This document shows positions 1 through 8,283 of a stretch of DNA of 8,283 bases, in pieces. The notes beneath the pieces are model-generated. The model did not search any database. It saw only the letters and a list, made by a program, of their open reading frames with translations, and was not told where the DNA came from. Positions within the stretch are counted from its first letter, which is position 1, and each line of letters begins with the position of its first letter. Made by a program: the position numbers and the translations under genes. Source of the DNA: an uncultured Rubrobacteraceae bacterium (GTDB lineage: Bacteria; Actinomycetota; Rubrobacteria; Rubrobacterales; Rubrobacteraceae); contig CADCVI010000129.1 of NCBI GenBank assembly GCA_902806105.1, positions 1-8,283 on the forward strand, given 5' to 3'.

Positions 1-99
1 CGCCGCCACCGCCGCCCCCACCGCCGCTCCCTCCGCGGCCACCTGCGCTGCCTCCGCTCCCGCTGCCGCCACCGCCGCCGGAGCCGCCGCCGCCGCCGC
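1..99. repeat. Low-complexity GCC/GGC trinucleotide tract
   Basis: Nearly every triplet is GCC, ACC or TCC on the plus strand, read as Gly and Ser codons on the minus strand. It is the poly-Gly part of the secreted protein gene. Such tracts are prone to length change and to misassembly, and the window ends inside it. Confidence 0.75.
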
Positions 100-1126
100 C
101 GGTGAGACCGGGTCCCGTTGACGGGTTGGCGCCCCCACGGCCGTCCTTGCCGCTGGAGCCGTCGGCGCCGGCGTTCCCCGGGCCGCCGTCACCGCCGCGC
201 GTGCCGTCGCTTCCGTCCGTGCCGTCGAAGAAACGTCCGTTGCCGCCCCCGCCTCCGCTTCCGGGGGCGCCGTCTCGTCCGGGTGCGACGAATTGGTTAC
301 CTAGACCAGGCAAATAAGAACCGGGGAAGAACATGTTGCCGCCGAGGCCAACGTCGCCGCCATTTCCCCCCTTGCCCCCGACGCCATCGGCGCCTTCGAT
401 CGAGGCTCCGTTCATTCCGGGATGTCCGACGGCGGACAAGAGCCCGAGGAAATTGCGAGTGTCGTCAATCCCTCCTCCTCGGCCGGCGCCTCCGGCCCCG
501 CCGTCGAACCCCTCGACGGGCGAGAAGATGTTGCACTTGAAGCTGATGGAGGGAGGCAATCCGCCGGCCCCACCGCCTCCCCCTTGGAGTCCCTCCACGG
601 TATGTCCTCCTTCGCCCTCAAAGAGAGAGCCCCACCCGGGCTTTCCCCCGGCCCCGGCGGCGCCACCGCCGCCGCCCCCCGGCCCTGGAGTCGCACCACT
701 TGCGGAAACGTCGAAGGCCGCACCGGCGGCAATGTTGGCGTCGTTGCCTGCCACGAGCGAGACGGCGTTGGGGCCGACCGCCCTCACGTCGTCGGTCGCC
801 GCGATTTTCAGGTCGCCCTTTACGTAAAAGGTCGCGATCCCACCCTGGACCGAGGCCGCGAACGGCACGCCGTTTATCGCCTTCGGGTCCCCGTCGTCGC
901 CGGTGATGGTCAGGGCGTCGGAGTCGACGGTGACCGTCGTGCGAGCCTCCTGCGCCGAGGCGGACCACGCCGCGACCAGGGAGAGCGCGGTCGCGCCCGC
1001 CAGCGCGAGCGCCAGGATCAGCGAAAGGGACAGTCCTCTGCGCCGGGCCCGCCCCGAACCCGCGAAGGCCGCGAGCGTCGCCAGCACCGTCGTCCACTTG
1101 TCCCTGCTCGCCCCGCTCCCGATCAT
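1..1126 (-). CDS. Secreted glycine-rich protein, 5' part only (runs off left edge)
   Basis: The frame is open from ATG at 1126 to the window edge (375 codons, no stop), so the C-terminus is unseen. GGAAGG lies 9 nt before the ATG. Residues 1-30 form a long basic N-region ending RARRR; about 31-53 are hydrophobic, then ASA|QE suggests signal peptidase cleavage near residue 58. Residues 59-145 are an ordinary, possibly beta-rich segment. From about 146 on the chain is glycine-rich with GGAGG-like runs, a lone Cys at about 198, a regular Gly-X-Y stretch at about 302-334 (GTD GSD GTR GGD and so on), and a nearly pure Gly/Ser tail. It recalls PGRS or collagen-like surface proteins, but no PE domain is present. 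An extracellular or wall-matrix role is inference. The exported glycine-rich nature is well supported; the family is unknown. Confidence 0.8.
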   Translation of the reverse strand, partial: MIGSGASRDKWTTVLATLAAFAGSGRARRRGLSLSLILALALAGATALSLVAAWSASAQEARTTVTVDSDALTITGDDGDPKAINGVPFAASVQGGIATFYVKGDLKIAATDDVRAVGPNAVSLVAGNDANIAAGAAFDVSASGATPGPGGGGGGAAGAGGKPGWGSLFEGEGGHTVEGLQGGGGGAGGLPPSISFKCNIFSPVEGFDGGAGGAGRGGGIDDTRNFLGLLSAVGHPGMNGASIEGADGVGGKGGNGGDVGLGGNMFFPGSYLPGLGNQFVAPGRDGAPGSGGGGGNGRFFDGTDGSDGTRGGDGGPGNAGADGSSGKDGRGGANPSTGPGLTGGGGGGSGGGGGSGSGGSAGGRGGSGGGGGGGG

Positions 1127-1149
1127 GCCGCTCGCCCTTCCGTTTTCGT

Positions 1150-1258
1150 GCTCCGTATCGGGGTGCCAGGCACTCGCTTCTCCCCCCAAAGCGTCGTGCG
1201 AAGAGACTAATGCAGCACCGATAGAGGCCGCATCCCTCAATTGGGCTAGATACGGAGC
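1150..1258 (-). promoter_or_regulatory. Possible structured 5' leader of the Gly-rich gene
   Basis: GCTCCGTATC at 1150-1159 and GATACGGAGC at 1249-1258 are perfect 10-bp complements that could close a domain of about 109 nt. Read on the minus strand, the interior has further pairing: GCAC/GUGC plus CGCUU/AAGCG stacked around a G-rich loop (UGGGGGGAG), a GAGG/CCUC hairpin, and a GUGCC-GGCAC palindrome (1163-1173). The 3' arm ends 23 nt before the start codon, just ahead of the GGAAGG ribosome site, a placement suited to translation control. I compared it by eye with c-di-GMP-I, c-di-AMP (ydaO), cobalamin, TPP and ZTP consensus elements and none fits. It may instead be a DNA-level operator or chance. 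Confidence 0.35.
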
Positions 1259-1272
1259 TTCTTCTCTACGTG

Positions 1273-1278
1273 AACATA
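1273..1278 (-). promoter_or_regulatory. Weak -10-like hexamer for the Gly-rich gene
   Basis: On the minus strand TATGTT matches four of six bases of TATAAT and would start RNA near 1266, just ahead of the 1258-1150 inverted repeat. The -35 region is poor (TTACGC at 17 bp). It is offered only because it fits the leader hypothesis. Confidence 0.15.
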
Positions 1279-1301
1279 GTGGGCGGCGGGGCGGGGCGTA
1301 A

Positions 1302-1316
1302 CTGTCCTTCGGACAG
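1302..1316 (+). other. Small perfect hairpin in divergent spacer
   Basis: CTGTCC and GGACAG pair perfectly around a TTC loop, followed on the plus strand by GTTTTC and, further on, CTTTTT. It looks like a short weak terminator for any plus-strand transcript from 1127-1300, but no gene lies there. It could also be an operator between the two divergent promoters. Confidence 0.3.
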
Positions 1317-1335
1317 GTTTTCGGATCTTTTTCCG

Positions 1336-1365
1336 TGGAGAAACCTTTCGGGCCGCTGCTAGAAT
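1336..1365 (+). promoter_or_regulatory. Putative sigma-70 type promoter of the PAS-LuxR gene
   Basis: TGGAGA (1336-1341) and TAGAAT (1360-1365) match four and five of six consensus bases with an 18-bp spacer. RNA would start near 1372. The -10 overlaps the outermost in-frame ATG (1364), which argues for a downstream start codon. Confidence 0.4.
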
Positions 1366-1438
1366 GCGCGCGAGGGGCATCGAGGGAGATTGTGGCGCTT
1401 TCGGCACGGGGGGCGATGGTCGCATGAGGGACAAAAGC

Positions 1439-2830
1439 ATGGAACGGGCGCCCGGCGGCGCGGATGCGGGCGCGGTGCTCGTTCTGTCGGACGACGGGAG
1501 GGTGCTGGAGGCCGACGCGCGGGCCTGCCGGCTCCTGGGACGCGGGCAGGAGGAGATCCTCGGGGCCGGGCGTAGCGCCTTCCTCGACCCTTCGGACCCT
1601 CGGGTCGAGGGCGCCCTGGAGCAGCTCGGCCGGACCGGGCGCTTCGCCGGGGAGCTGCGCTTGTTGAGGGGGGACGGGAGCTCCTTCTCCGCGGGGACGG
1701 AGATGGCCGTCCTATCGGGCGGCGAGGGGCAGGGCGGGGTCCGTGTCTCCTTCATGCCTGCCCGGACGGGGGACGTGGACCGGGAGGTGCTCTTCGGCCT
1801 GGTCGTCGAGAACGCCTCGGACATCGTCTCGATCTACGACTTCCCCGGGGCCCGGTTGCGCTACATCAGCCCGTCGGTGGAACACGTACTGGGCTACACG
1901 CCGGAGGAGGCCATCTCCCGGGGCGGCGTCGGGGGCACCCCGGAGGCGGTGCATCCTGACGACGTGCCGAAGATGACGGCGGGCTTCGCCGAGGTGCTGA
2001 CGAAGCCCGGGGTCGGTCCGCCCGTTGAGTTCCGAGTCCGTCACAAGGACGGCTCCTGGCGCCACATCGAGGGCTTCTGCAACAATCTCCTGTCCCAACC
2101 GGAGGTCGGAGGGGTGGTCGCCGTCTGGCGCGACGTGACCGGGCGGGTGGAGGCTGAGGAGGAGGTGAGGCGCCTCAACGACGAGCTAGAGAGGCGGGTC
2201 GTCGAACGGACCGCCGAGCTCGAAGCCGCCGTCGCCAGGCTCAAGGAGAGCGAGGAGCGGTTCCGCAAGACCTTCGAGGGAGCGGCGGTCGGGATCGCGC
2301 ACGTCGCTCCGGACGGCCGTTGGGTAAGGGTCAACCGGAAGCTCTGCGACAATTTGGGTTACGCCCGCGAGGAACTGCTCGCCGAATCCTTCCAGAGCAT
2401 CACGCACCCCGACGACCTCGAAGCCGACCTCGAAAACGCGCGGAGGCTGCTCGAAGGCGAGATCTCGGAGTACTCCATGGACAAGCGCTACCTTACGAAA
2501 GGCGGCCGCTACTTGTGGACGAAGCTGAGCGTCTCTCCTGTGCGCGACCCTTCGGGAGAGCCTTCCTACCTCATCTTCGTGGTGGAGGATGTGGACGAAC
2601 GCAAGCGCGCCGAGCTCGCCCTGCGCTCGCTCACGGCGCGCGAGCGGGAGGTCCTGGAGCTCCTCGCGCAGGGCCGGACGAACCGGCAGATCTCCGAGGT
2701 TCTTCGCGTCAGCGAGCGCACCGCCAAGTTTCACGTGGCTAACGCCGTCGGGAAGCTCGGGGCCGCAGACCGCCGCCAGGCCGCTCGACGTGCCGCCGAA
2801 CTCGGCCTCTTGCCCGCCGGCGGACGCTAG
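1439..2830 (+). CDS. Triple-PAS sensor with LuxR-type DNA-binding domain
   Basis: Predicted to be a one-component cytoplasmic transcription regulator. With ATG at 1439 it has 463 residues: a weak PAS at about 10-107, a PAS/PAC at about 118-237 (SPSVEHVLGYTPEE, then FRVRHKDGSW), an acidic/basic coiled coil at about 238-272, a second clear PAS/PAC at about 273-392 (NLGYAREEL, ITHPDD, then YLWTKLSVSPVRD), and a LuxR/GerE helix-turn-helix at about 397-457 (LTAREREVLELLAQG, then VSERTAKFHVANAVGKL). No histidine kinase, receiver or membrane segment is seen. PAS ligands cannot be told from sequence. Start choice: GAGGG sits 8 nt before 1439; ATG 1424 (five codons longer) is possible; ATG 1364 lacks a ribosome site and overlaps the promoter. 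It is divergent from the Gly-rich gene and may control it, which is inference. Confidence 0.9.
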   Translation: MERAPGGADAGAVLVLSDDGRVLEADARACRLLGRGQEEILGAGRSAFLDPSDPRVEGALEQLGRTGRFAGELRLLRGDGSSFSAGTEMAVLSGGEGQGGVRVSFMPARTGDVDREVLFGLVVENASDIVSIYDFPGARLRYISPSVEHVLGYTPEEAISRGGVGGTPEAVHPDDVPKMTAGFAEVLTKPGVGPPVEFRVRHKDGSWRHIEGFCNNLLSQPEVGGVVAVWRDVTGRVEAEEEVRRLNDELERRVVERTAELEAAVARLKESEERFRKTFEGAAVGIAHVAPDGRWVRVNRKLCDNLGYAREELLAESFQSITHPDDLEADLENARRLLEGEISEYSMDKRYLTKGGRYLWTKLSVSPVRDPSGEPSYLIFVVEDVDERKRAELALRSLTAREREVLELLAQGRTNRQISEVLRVSERTAKFHVANAVGKLGAADRRQAARRAAELGLLPAGGR

Positions 2831-2932
2831 ATGCGAGCCTCGCGCCGGTCTGCGATCCGCCGCAGGATGCCCTGCACACGAAGACGAGCGAGGGCGGCAA
2901 CCATCGCGCTACTCGACCCCTGAGACGATCGG

Positions 2933-2948
2933 CGGCTCGGGCGAGCCG
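2933..2948. terminator. GC hairpin, possible terminator of PAS-LuxR gene
   Basis: CGGCTC and GAGCCG pair around GGGC, about 100 nt after the regulator's stop. There is no T tract, so intrinsic termination is uncertain. Confidence 0.25.
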
Positions 2949-3050
2949 TGAGGCGGTCGAGCGCTCACCGCGCGCCGTTCTCCTGTCCGGGATGACCGGG
3001 CCGCGCCGTGATGAGGGTTTCGTGGCGAGGTCCGCACGGGTCGCCGCCGC

Positions 3051-3068
3051 GGCACGCTCTCCCGTGCC
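3051..3068 (-). terminator. GC hairpin, possible terminator of Crp-family gene
   Basis: GGCACG and CGTGCC form a 6-bp stem with a 6-nt loop, 21 nt past the Crp-family stop codon. It lacks a T tract on the minus strand. Confidence 0.3.
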
Positions 3069-3089
3069 TCGCGCCGTCGATCCCGCGTG

Positions 3090-3809
3090 CTACGGGCTCC
3101 CCGCGGCCCGTCTGAGCACGTCCGGTTCGGGGATGCGGATGAGGCGATCGTCCACTTCCACTGCCCCGATCCTGCGAAGCAGGGTGAAGGCCCGCGTCAC
3201 CGCCTCGCGGTTGGCCCCGATCATGGTGCCGAACTGGTGGTGGGTGTAGCGGGTGGGGATCTTGTAGCCTTCTCGCGTCACTACCCCCTCGGACTCGACC
3301 AGCCGCAGGAGGAGGCTCGCCAGGCGAGCCGGGATCTCCTTCTGGATCAACTCCGTCGCCCGGTCTTCGCTCAGGGATAGGCGTTCGTCTACGAGGCCCG
3401 CCAACCTCAGACCCACCTCGGGCCTCCTCTTCACGAGGTGCTCCAGATCCTCCTTGCCCAGAGCGGAGACGACCGACGACACCACGGCCTGCGCGTATGC
3501 CCCCTGCGCTTGATCCCCGGTGCCGAGCCTGCCGAAGACGGTCCCTTGCCCCAGTATGGCGAGGGTTACCTCCCGCGCGCGCGGGTCCGTTCTGTAGGTC
3601 CGCACCTGCCCCTCCTCCAGCACGAACACCTCCTGGGTGGAGGTCTCGGGCTCGAAGATGGTTCTCCCCGCCCCGTATCGGGCCGGCTTGCAGACGCGAG
3701 CAAGGGAGAGCAACTCCTCTTGGGGTAGCGTCTCGAAAACGTCAACCCCAGAGAGGAGCCGTAGGCGCTTGTTCTCTGGAAGCACGGCTACGGCGCGATT
3801 ACTTTCCAT
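3090..3809 (-). CDS. Crp/Fnr-family transcriptional regulator
   Basis: A cytoplasmic dimeric DNA-binding regulator of 239 residues, normal family length. AAGGAGG lies 4 nt before the ATG, so the start is secure. The cyclic-nucleotide-type beta barrel spans about 20-130, the dimer helix about 130-155, and the winged helix about 157-230 with recognition helix near 199-212 (ANREAVTRAF), keeping the R-E-x-x-x-R pattern that reads DNA. The phosphate-cassette region reads FGRLG (92-96), where cAMP-binding members have an FGE-type motif followed by an Arg/Ser pair, so cAMP binding is unlikely. Only one Cys (C40) is present, so it is not an Fnr-type iron-sulphur sensor. The effector is unknown. It stands alone behind a 197-nt gap from the LOV gene on the same strand. 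Confidence 0.9.
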   Translation of the reverse strand: MESNRAVAVLPENKRLRLLSGVDVFETLPQEELLSLARVCKPARYGAGRTIFEPETSTQEVFVLEEGQVRTYRTDPRAREVTLAILGQGTVFGRLGTGDQAQGAYAQAVVSSVVSALGKEDLEHLVKRRPEVGLRLAGLVDERLSLSEDRATELIQKEIPARLASLLLRLVESEGVVTREGYKIPTRYTHHQFGTMIGANREAVTRAFTLLRRIGAVEVDDRLIRIPEPDVLRRAAGSP

Positions 3810-3938
3810 CGCCCCTCCTTACCGGAGAAGTACGATCTACGATGCCCGATCCACGCTATCTACCCGGAGAGCCGCAAAATATCTCACCGCCAGCTCGCCG
3901 GGTTTTGGTCGTTCGCCCATCCACCCGGCCATCACGAA

Positions 3939-3955
3939 CCCGCGCGTACCGCGGG
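3939..3955 (-). terminator. Hairpin downstream of the LOV/GGDEF gene
   Basis: CCCGCG and CGCGGG pair around a 5-nt loop, about 52 nt beyond the LOV gene stop on the minus strand, followed by GTTCGTG. It may end that transcript and separate it from the Crp-family gene. The T tract is weak. Confidence 0.35.
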
Positions 3956-4006
3956 CACGCTTGTCCGGAGGTTCGAAGCGGACCAGCCAACGTCCGATCC
4001 TCCTGA

Positions 4007-4927
4007 CTAATCCGGGGTTTCGGCGCGGGGCTCGAAGACTTCGTAACGCCCCCCGCCCTGGCTCTTCGCGCGGTACATCGCCACCTCAGCCGAGCGGATC
4101 AGGCCGCGAGGATGGACGATCCCGGGCGCGGTGGTGCTCGCAGCGATGCCAATGTTCGCCCCGACGATTACCTCGCCCTCTTCGGACGCGAAGGGTGTGC
4201 GCAGCTCCCCCAGGATGTTCTCGGCGGCCCGTTTCGCGTCTTCGGTCCCGGCGGCACCCCCGAGCAGGACCACGAACGCGGCCCCGCCGGCGCGCGCGAC
4301 GGTGACCTCCTCCCCGAGGCAACCCTCCAGGCGAATAGCCACCGATTCGAGCAGGCGATCTCCGAAGTCGCGCCCGAAGGATTCGTTGACGGCCCCGAAG
4401 TTCTCCAGCCCCAGGAAGAGGACCGTGGCCCGACGCTCCCCATCTTGCGACTCTTGGGAGAGGATCTCCCGGAGGCGGTCCGCGAACAGGGCGCGGTTGG
4501 GCAGGCCGGTCAGCCCATCGTGCAGGGCCTCGTGCGCCAGCCGCGCCTCGGCCAGCTTCCGCTCGGTGACGTCGTCCTGAATGCCCACGAAGTGGGTCGG
4601 GCGTCCGGACTCGTCGCGCACGGGGGAGATGCTCAACTCCTGCCAGAAGAGGGTGCCGTCCTTGCGGTAGTTGCGCACGACCACCCTGCAATCCCTCTCC
4701 TCCCTGATGGCGGCCCGCACTTCTTCCAGCGCCGGCTGGTCCCTGTCCGAAGCCTGCAGGAACCGGCAGTTGCGCCCGACCACCTCCCCTACGGTGTAGC
4801 CGGTGATGCGCTCGAAGGCGGGGTTGGCGTAGACGATGGGGTTGTCGGGGAGCCGCGCGTCGGTGACGAGGACGCCGTTCCTCGTAGCCTCGACGGCGCG
4901 ACCAAGCACATCGGCCCAATCGTTCAT
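4007..4927 (-). CDS. Blue-light LOV sensor fused to a degenerate GGDEF domain
   Basis: 306 residues from ATG 4927. The LOV domain spans about 14-122 with the canonical GRNCRFLQ (51-58); C54 would form the light-driven flavin adduct, and the flavin-contacting Gln (VGIQDDVTER, Q117) is present. Position 96 is Gln (FWQEL) where Asn is usual. A short helix leads into a GGDEF domain starting HDGLTGLPNR (136-145). The signature is GGAAF (214-218), the metal-binding Asp region reads LFLGLENF (G173 for Asp), and no RxxD inhibitory site precedes it, so diguanylate cyclase activity should be absent. It may act as a light-gated nucleotide-binding or protein-interaction module; that is inference. Start: AGGAGG lies 11 nt before 4927. 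ATGs at 4954, 4963 and 4978 are in frame without ribosome sites. The frame stays open to 5191, but that extension does not look coding. Confidence 0.88.
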   Translation of the reverse strand: MNDWADVLGRAVEATRNGVLVTDARLPDNPIVYANPAFERITGYTVGEVVGRNCRFLQASDRDQPALEEVRAAIREERDCRVVVRNYRKDGTLFWQELSISPVRDESGRPTHFVGIQDDVTERKLAEARLAHEALHDGLTGLPNRALFADRLREILSQESQDGERRATVLFLGLENFGAVNESFGRDFGDRLLESVAIRLEGCLGEEVTVARAGGAAFVVLLGGAAGTEDAKRAAENILGELRTPFASEEGEVIVGANIGIAASTTAPGIVHPRGLIRSAEVAMYRAKSQGGGRYEVFEPRAETPD

Positions 4928-5211
4928 CCGCGTCACAGCCTCCTGGAGGGTCATCCGCACCATAGATACGGTTCTCATGGCGTGTATTGCGATTCTACTT
5001 AGTTGCCCAAACCCGCGCTCTCGCAAGCCCGGCAATCGCGGGCAAAACGGCGCACGCCCGGCCCCCGGAGGAGCGTGGCGGAGAAGCGGAGCTCCGGGGC
5101 GGCGTGCAGATCGCCGACAAGCCGAAGCGCCTACAAGCCCCGACCTGGGCCGCGGAGCCGTGGTATACGTCACGCAACGCGAGAACGACACCCGGGAGTC
5201 CGGAGGAGCGC
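4928..5211. other. Divergent spacer between LOV and SPATA20-like genes
   Basis: It probably carries both promoters. On the plus strand TATACG at 5164-5169 is a possible -10 about 43 nt before the start codon, but no good -35 precedes it. On the minus strand a TAGAAT is found about 13 nt before ATG 4978, which would give a near-leaderless message if that start were used. No gene or RNA is recognised here. Confidence 0.4.
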
Positions 5212-7269
<2,058 letters not shown>

Positions 7270-7281
7270 AGAGAGCCCAGC

Positions 7282-7967
7282 CTACGACGACGCCCGGCCC
7301 GCGGCCTTGCGAAGCGCAGCTCCGGCGGCGCGGGCCAAGGTTGCCGGGTGCCGCCTGAAGAGGGTGCTCGCGTCCCTATTGCCGGCGAGGCACTCGGTTA
7401 GCGTGCGGCGCAGCCGGGGATCCGTCGGGCACGCTCGAAGACGGGCTCCATGAGGTCGAGGCGGGGGAGACGGTTGACGAGCGAGACGAGGGCCTGGGTG
7501 GTGGGCTGTGCGAGGGAGTGGAGGCCCTTGATCTGCCTGGAGTAGCCCGAGAGCAGGGAGGCCGAGAAGTCGCGGCGGCGGTGCGCCTCGTACGCCCACC
7601 CGGCGGCGGGGCGCCCGGCCTGGAGCGCGAAGCCGATCCCCTCACCGCTCACGGGATGGCTCGTGCCGCCCGCGTCCCCGACGCGCAGGAGGCCCGCCTC
7701 CGTGCGCCTGACCCCATAGCCGCTCGACGCGAAGATCCGGCTCGCCATGGTCTCCTCCGGGCTCGCCCCGCTCAGCATCCGTGCGACCTCGGGCTCCGCG
7801 AGGAAGTCCCCTTGCAGGCTTCGCAGTGCGGCTTCGAGGGCGGCGGGCTCCCCGGGCAGGTTGCGCCCGTAGACGGCGATCCCGACGTTCGCCCAGTGAG
7901 CGGTCCCCATCCCACCTGGCCCCGCCCCCACGACCACGAGATCGAAGCCGTTCTCACCGTTCTGCAT
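7282..7967 (-). pseudogene. Broken FAD-dependent oxidoreductase (geranylgeranyl reductase family)
   Basis: The start is intact: GGGGAG precedes ATG 7967 and the product opens FDLVVVGAGPGG, the FAD-binding Rossmann motif. Within a few codons it jumps to the middle of the family (ANVGIAVYGRN, normally about 200 residues further on), then runs through the second FAD motif LLRVGDAGGTSHPVSGEGIG and a C-terminal helix region. An in-frame loss of very roughly 190 residues is inferred from family length (about 380-400). The reading frame then ends at 7398, but the family-like C-terminus (TDPRLRRTLTECLAG onward) continues in another frame to a stop at 7282. A shift near 7425-7430 (one base lost, or two gained) explains this. 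Without the missing Rossmann and substrate regions it should not work. A sequencing error could explain the frameshift but not the deletion. Confidence 0.8.
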
Positions 7968-8029
7968 CTTGTCTCCCCGGCCGTTGGTTTTACCGGATCC
8001 GTAGAAGCGCCGTACGTACCGTCGGCGTC

Positions 8030-8043
8030 TCCCCGGACGGGGA
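8030..8043 (-). terminator. Short hairpin after the dehydrogenase gene
   Basis: TCCCC and GGGGA pair around a 4-nt loop, 2 nt after the dehydrogenase stop codon on the minus strand. No T tract follows. It may separate this gene from the reductase remnant 78 nt downstream. Confidence 0.3.
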
Positions 8044-8045
8044 TC

Positions 8046-8283
8046 CTACTCCTTCCCCACGCCCATCGGTCGGGCCCAGCCGTCCAGGAGGGCGAGGAGG
8101 GCGGAGTGGTCGTCGTCCCCCCGTCCTCCGGCCACGAGCGCGCCGAACATCTGGTTCACCACCGTCGTAACCGGCAGCGGAACGCCGCTCTCCCGGGCCG
8201 CCGCGAGCGCTATCCCGAGGTCCTTGAGGTGGAACCGGGACTTCCCGCCCGGCGAGAAGTCCCGTGAGAGGAGCTTCTCTCGT
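8046..8283 (-). CDS. 3-hydroxyisobutyrate dehydrogenase-family protein, C-terminal end only
   Basis: The last 78 codons and stop are present; the start and NAD(P)-binding domain lie beyond the right edge. The visible part matches the all-helical C-terminal domain of beta-hydroxyacid dehydrogenases: DFSPGGKSRFHLKDLGIAL with the conserved K-D pair, then ESGVPLPVT, and the closing GRGDDDHSALLALL. Members oxidise or reduce small beta-hydroxyacids (3-hydroxyisobutyrate, tartronate semialdehyde, 6-phosphogluconate-like substrates) with NAD(P). The substrate cannot be assigned because the catalytic Lys and N-terminal motifs are out of view. The reductase pseudogene follows on the same strand 78 nt downstream, so the two may once have been co-transcribed. 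Confidence 0.9.
   Translation of the reverse strand, partial: REKLLSRDFSPGGKSRFHLKDLGIALAAARESGVPLPVTTVVNQMFGALVAGGRGDDDHSALLALLDGWARPMGVGKE

Larger units (their letters stand above)
2831..3089. other. Convergent intergenic spacer, no gene seen
   Basis: This lies between the ends of the PAS-LuxR and Crp-family genes. I find no convincing reading frame, RNA gene or recognisable gene remnant, only two small GC-rich hairpins listed separately. Confidence 0.6.

Noticed and set aside
618..1097. Arg-rich open frames on both strands over the Gly-rich gene
   Set aside because: They are out-of-frame readings of GGC/GCC-rich codons. The frame starting at 1126 has the ribosome site and signal peptide.
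1150..1258. Plus-strand reading of the inverted repeat as a TPP riboswitch (GGGGTGCC is present)
   Set aside because: The other conserved TPP segments (CTGAGA and ACCTGAT) are missing.
3837..3932. A 31-codon minus-strand reading frame between the LOV and Crp-family genes
   Set aside because: There is no ribosome site before its ATG, composition is mixed, and no recognisable motif is present; a frame this short is expected by chance in high-GC DNA.
4979..5191. N-terminal extension of the LOV protein to ATG 5191
   Set aside because: It lacks a ribosome site, is Arg/Pro/Ala-rich with no family similarity, and fills the space needed for the divergent promoters.
4987..5211. N-terminal extension of the SPATA20-like protein to 4987
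   Set aside because: Family similarity begins at [14 protein letters not shown], where a strong ribosome site is present.
7971..8036. 10-bp direct repeat GTCTCCCCGG at 7971-7980 and 8027-8036
   Set aside because: One copy is the ribosome site of the pseudogene and the other part of a hairpin; shared GGGGAG explains the match, and no target-site or mobile-element structure surrounds it.

Overview
The window is high-GC bacterial DNA. Its gene style is multi-PAS regulators fused to a LuxR helix-turn-helix, a LOV sensor on a GGDEF domain, a SPATA20/YyaL-type thioredoxin-fold protein, and a secreted Gly-rich protein. This fits a deep-branching actinobacterium such as Rubrobacter, but that is inferred from gene content and composition only; there is no rRNA or other marker here.

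Left part (1-2830): the 5' part of a secreted glycine-rich protein gene runs leftward off the window, ending in an almost pure Gly-Ser-coding GC tract. About 310 bases separate it from a divergent, rightward PAS-PAS-PAS-LuxR regulator. This interval holds a perfect 10-bp inverted repeat around about 89 nt that could close a structured leader RNA for the Gly-rich gene, a small hairpin, and a plausible promoter for the regulator.

Middle (2831-5211): a gene-free convergent spacer is followed by two leftward signalling genes: a Crp/Fnr-family regulator, and a blue-light LOV sensor joined to a GGDEF domain whose catalytic residues are lost (GGAAF in place of GGDEF). A divergent spacer of about 280 bases separates the LOV gene from the next gene.

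Right part (5212-8283): a complete rightward 685-residue SPATA20/YyaL-family protein converges on a broken leftward FAD-dependent oxidoreductase (geranylgeranyl reductase family). That gene has lost most of its N-terminal half and carries a frameshift near its end. Behind it, at the right edge, lies the 3' end of a 3-hydroxyisobutyrate dehydrogenase-family gene on the same strand.

No CRISPR array, tRNA, rRNA, insertion sequence or phage gene was seen. The most distinctive items are the LOV/pseudo-GGDEF protein, the possible structured leader of the Gly-rich secreted protein, that protein itself, and the decayed reductase. No multi-gene defence or biosynthetic system is evident.
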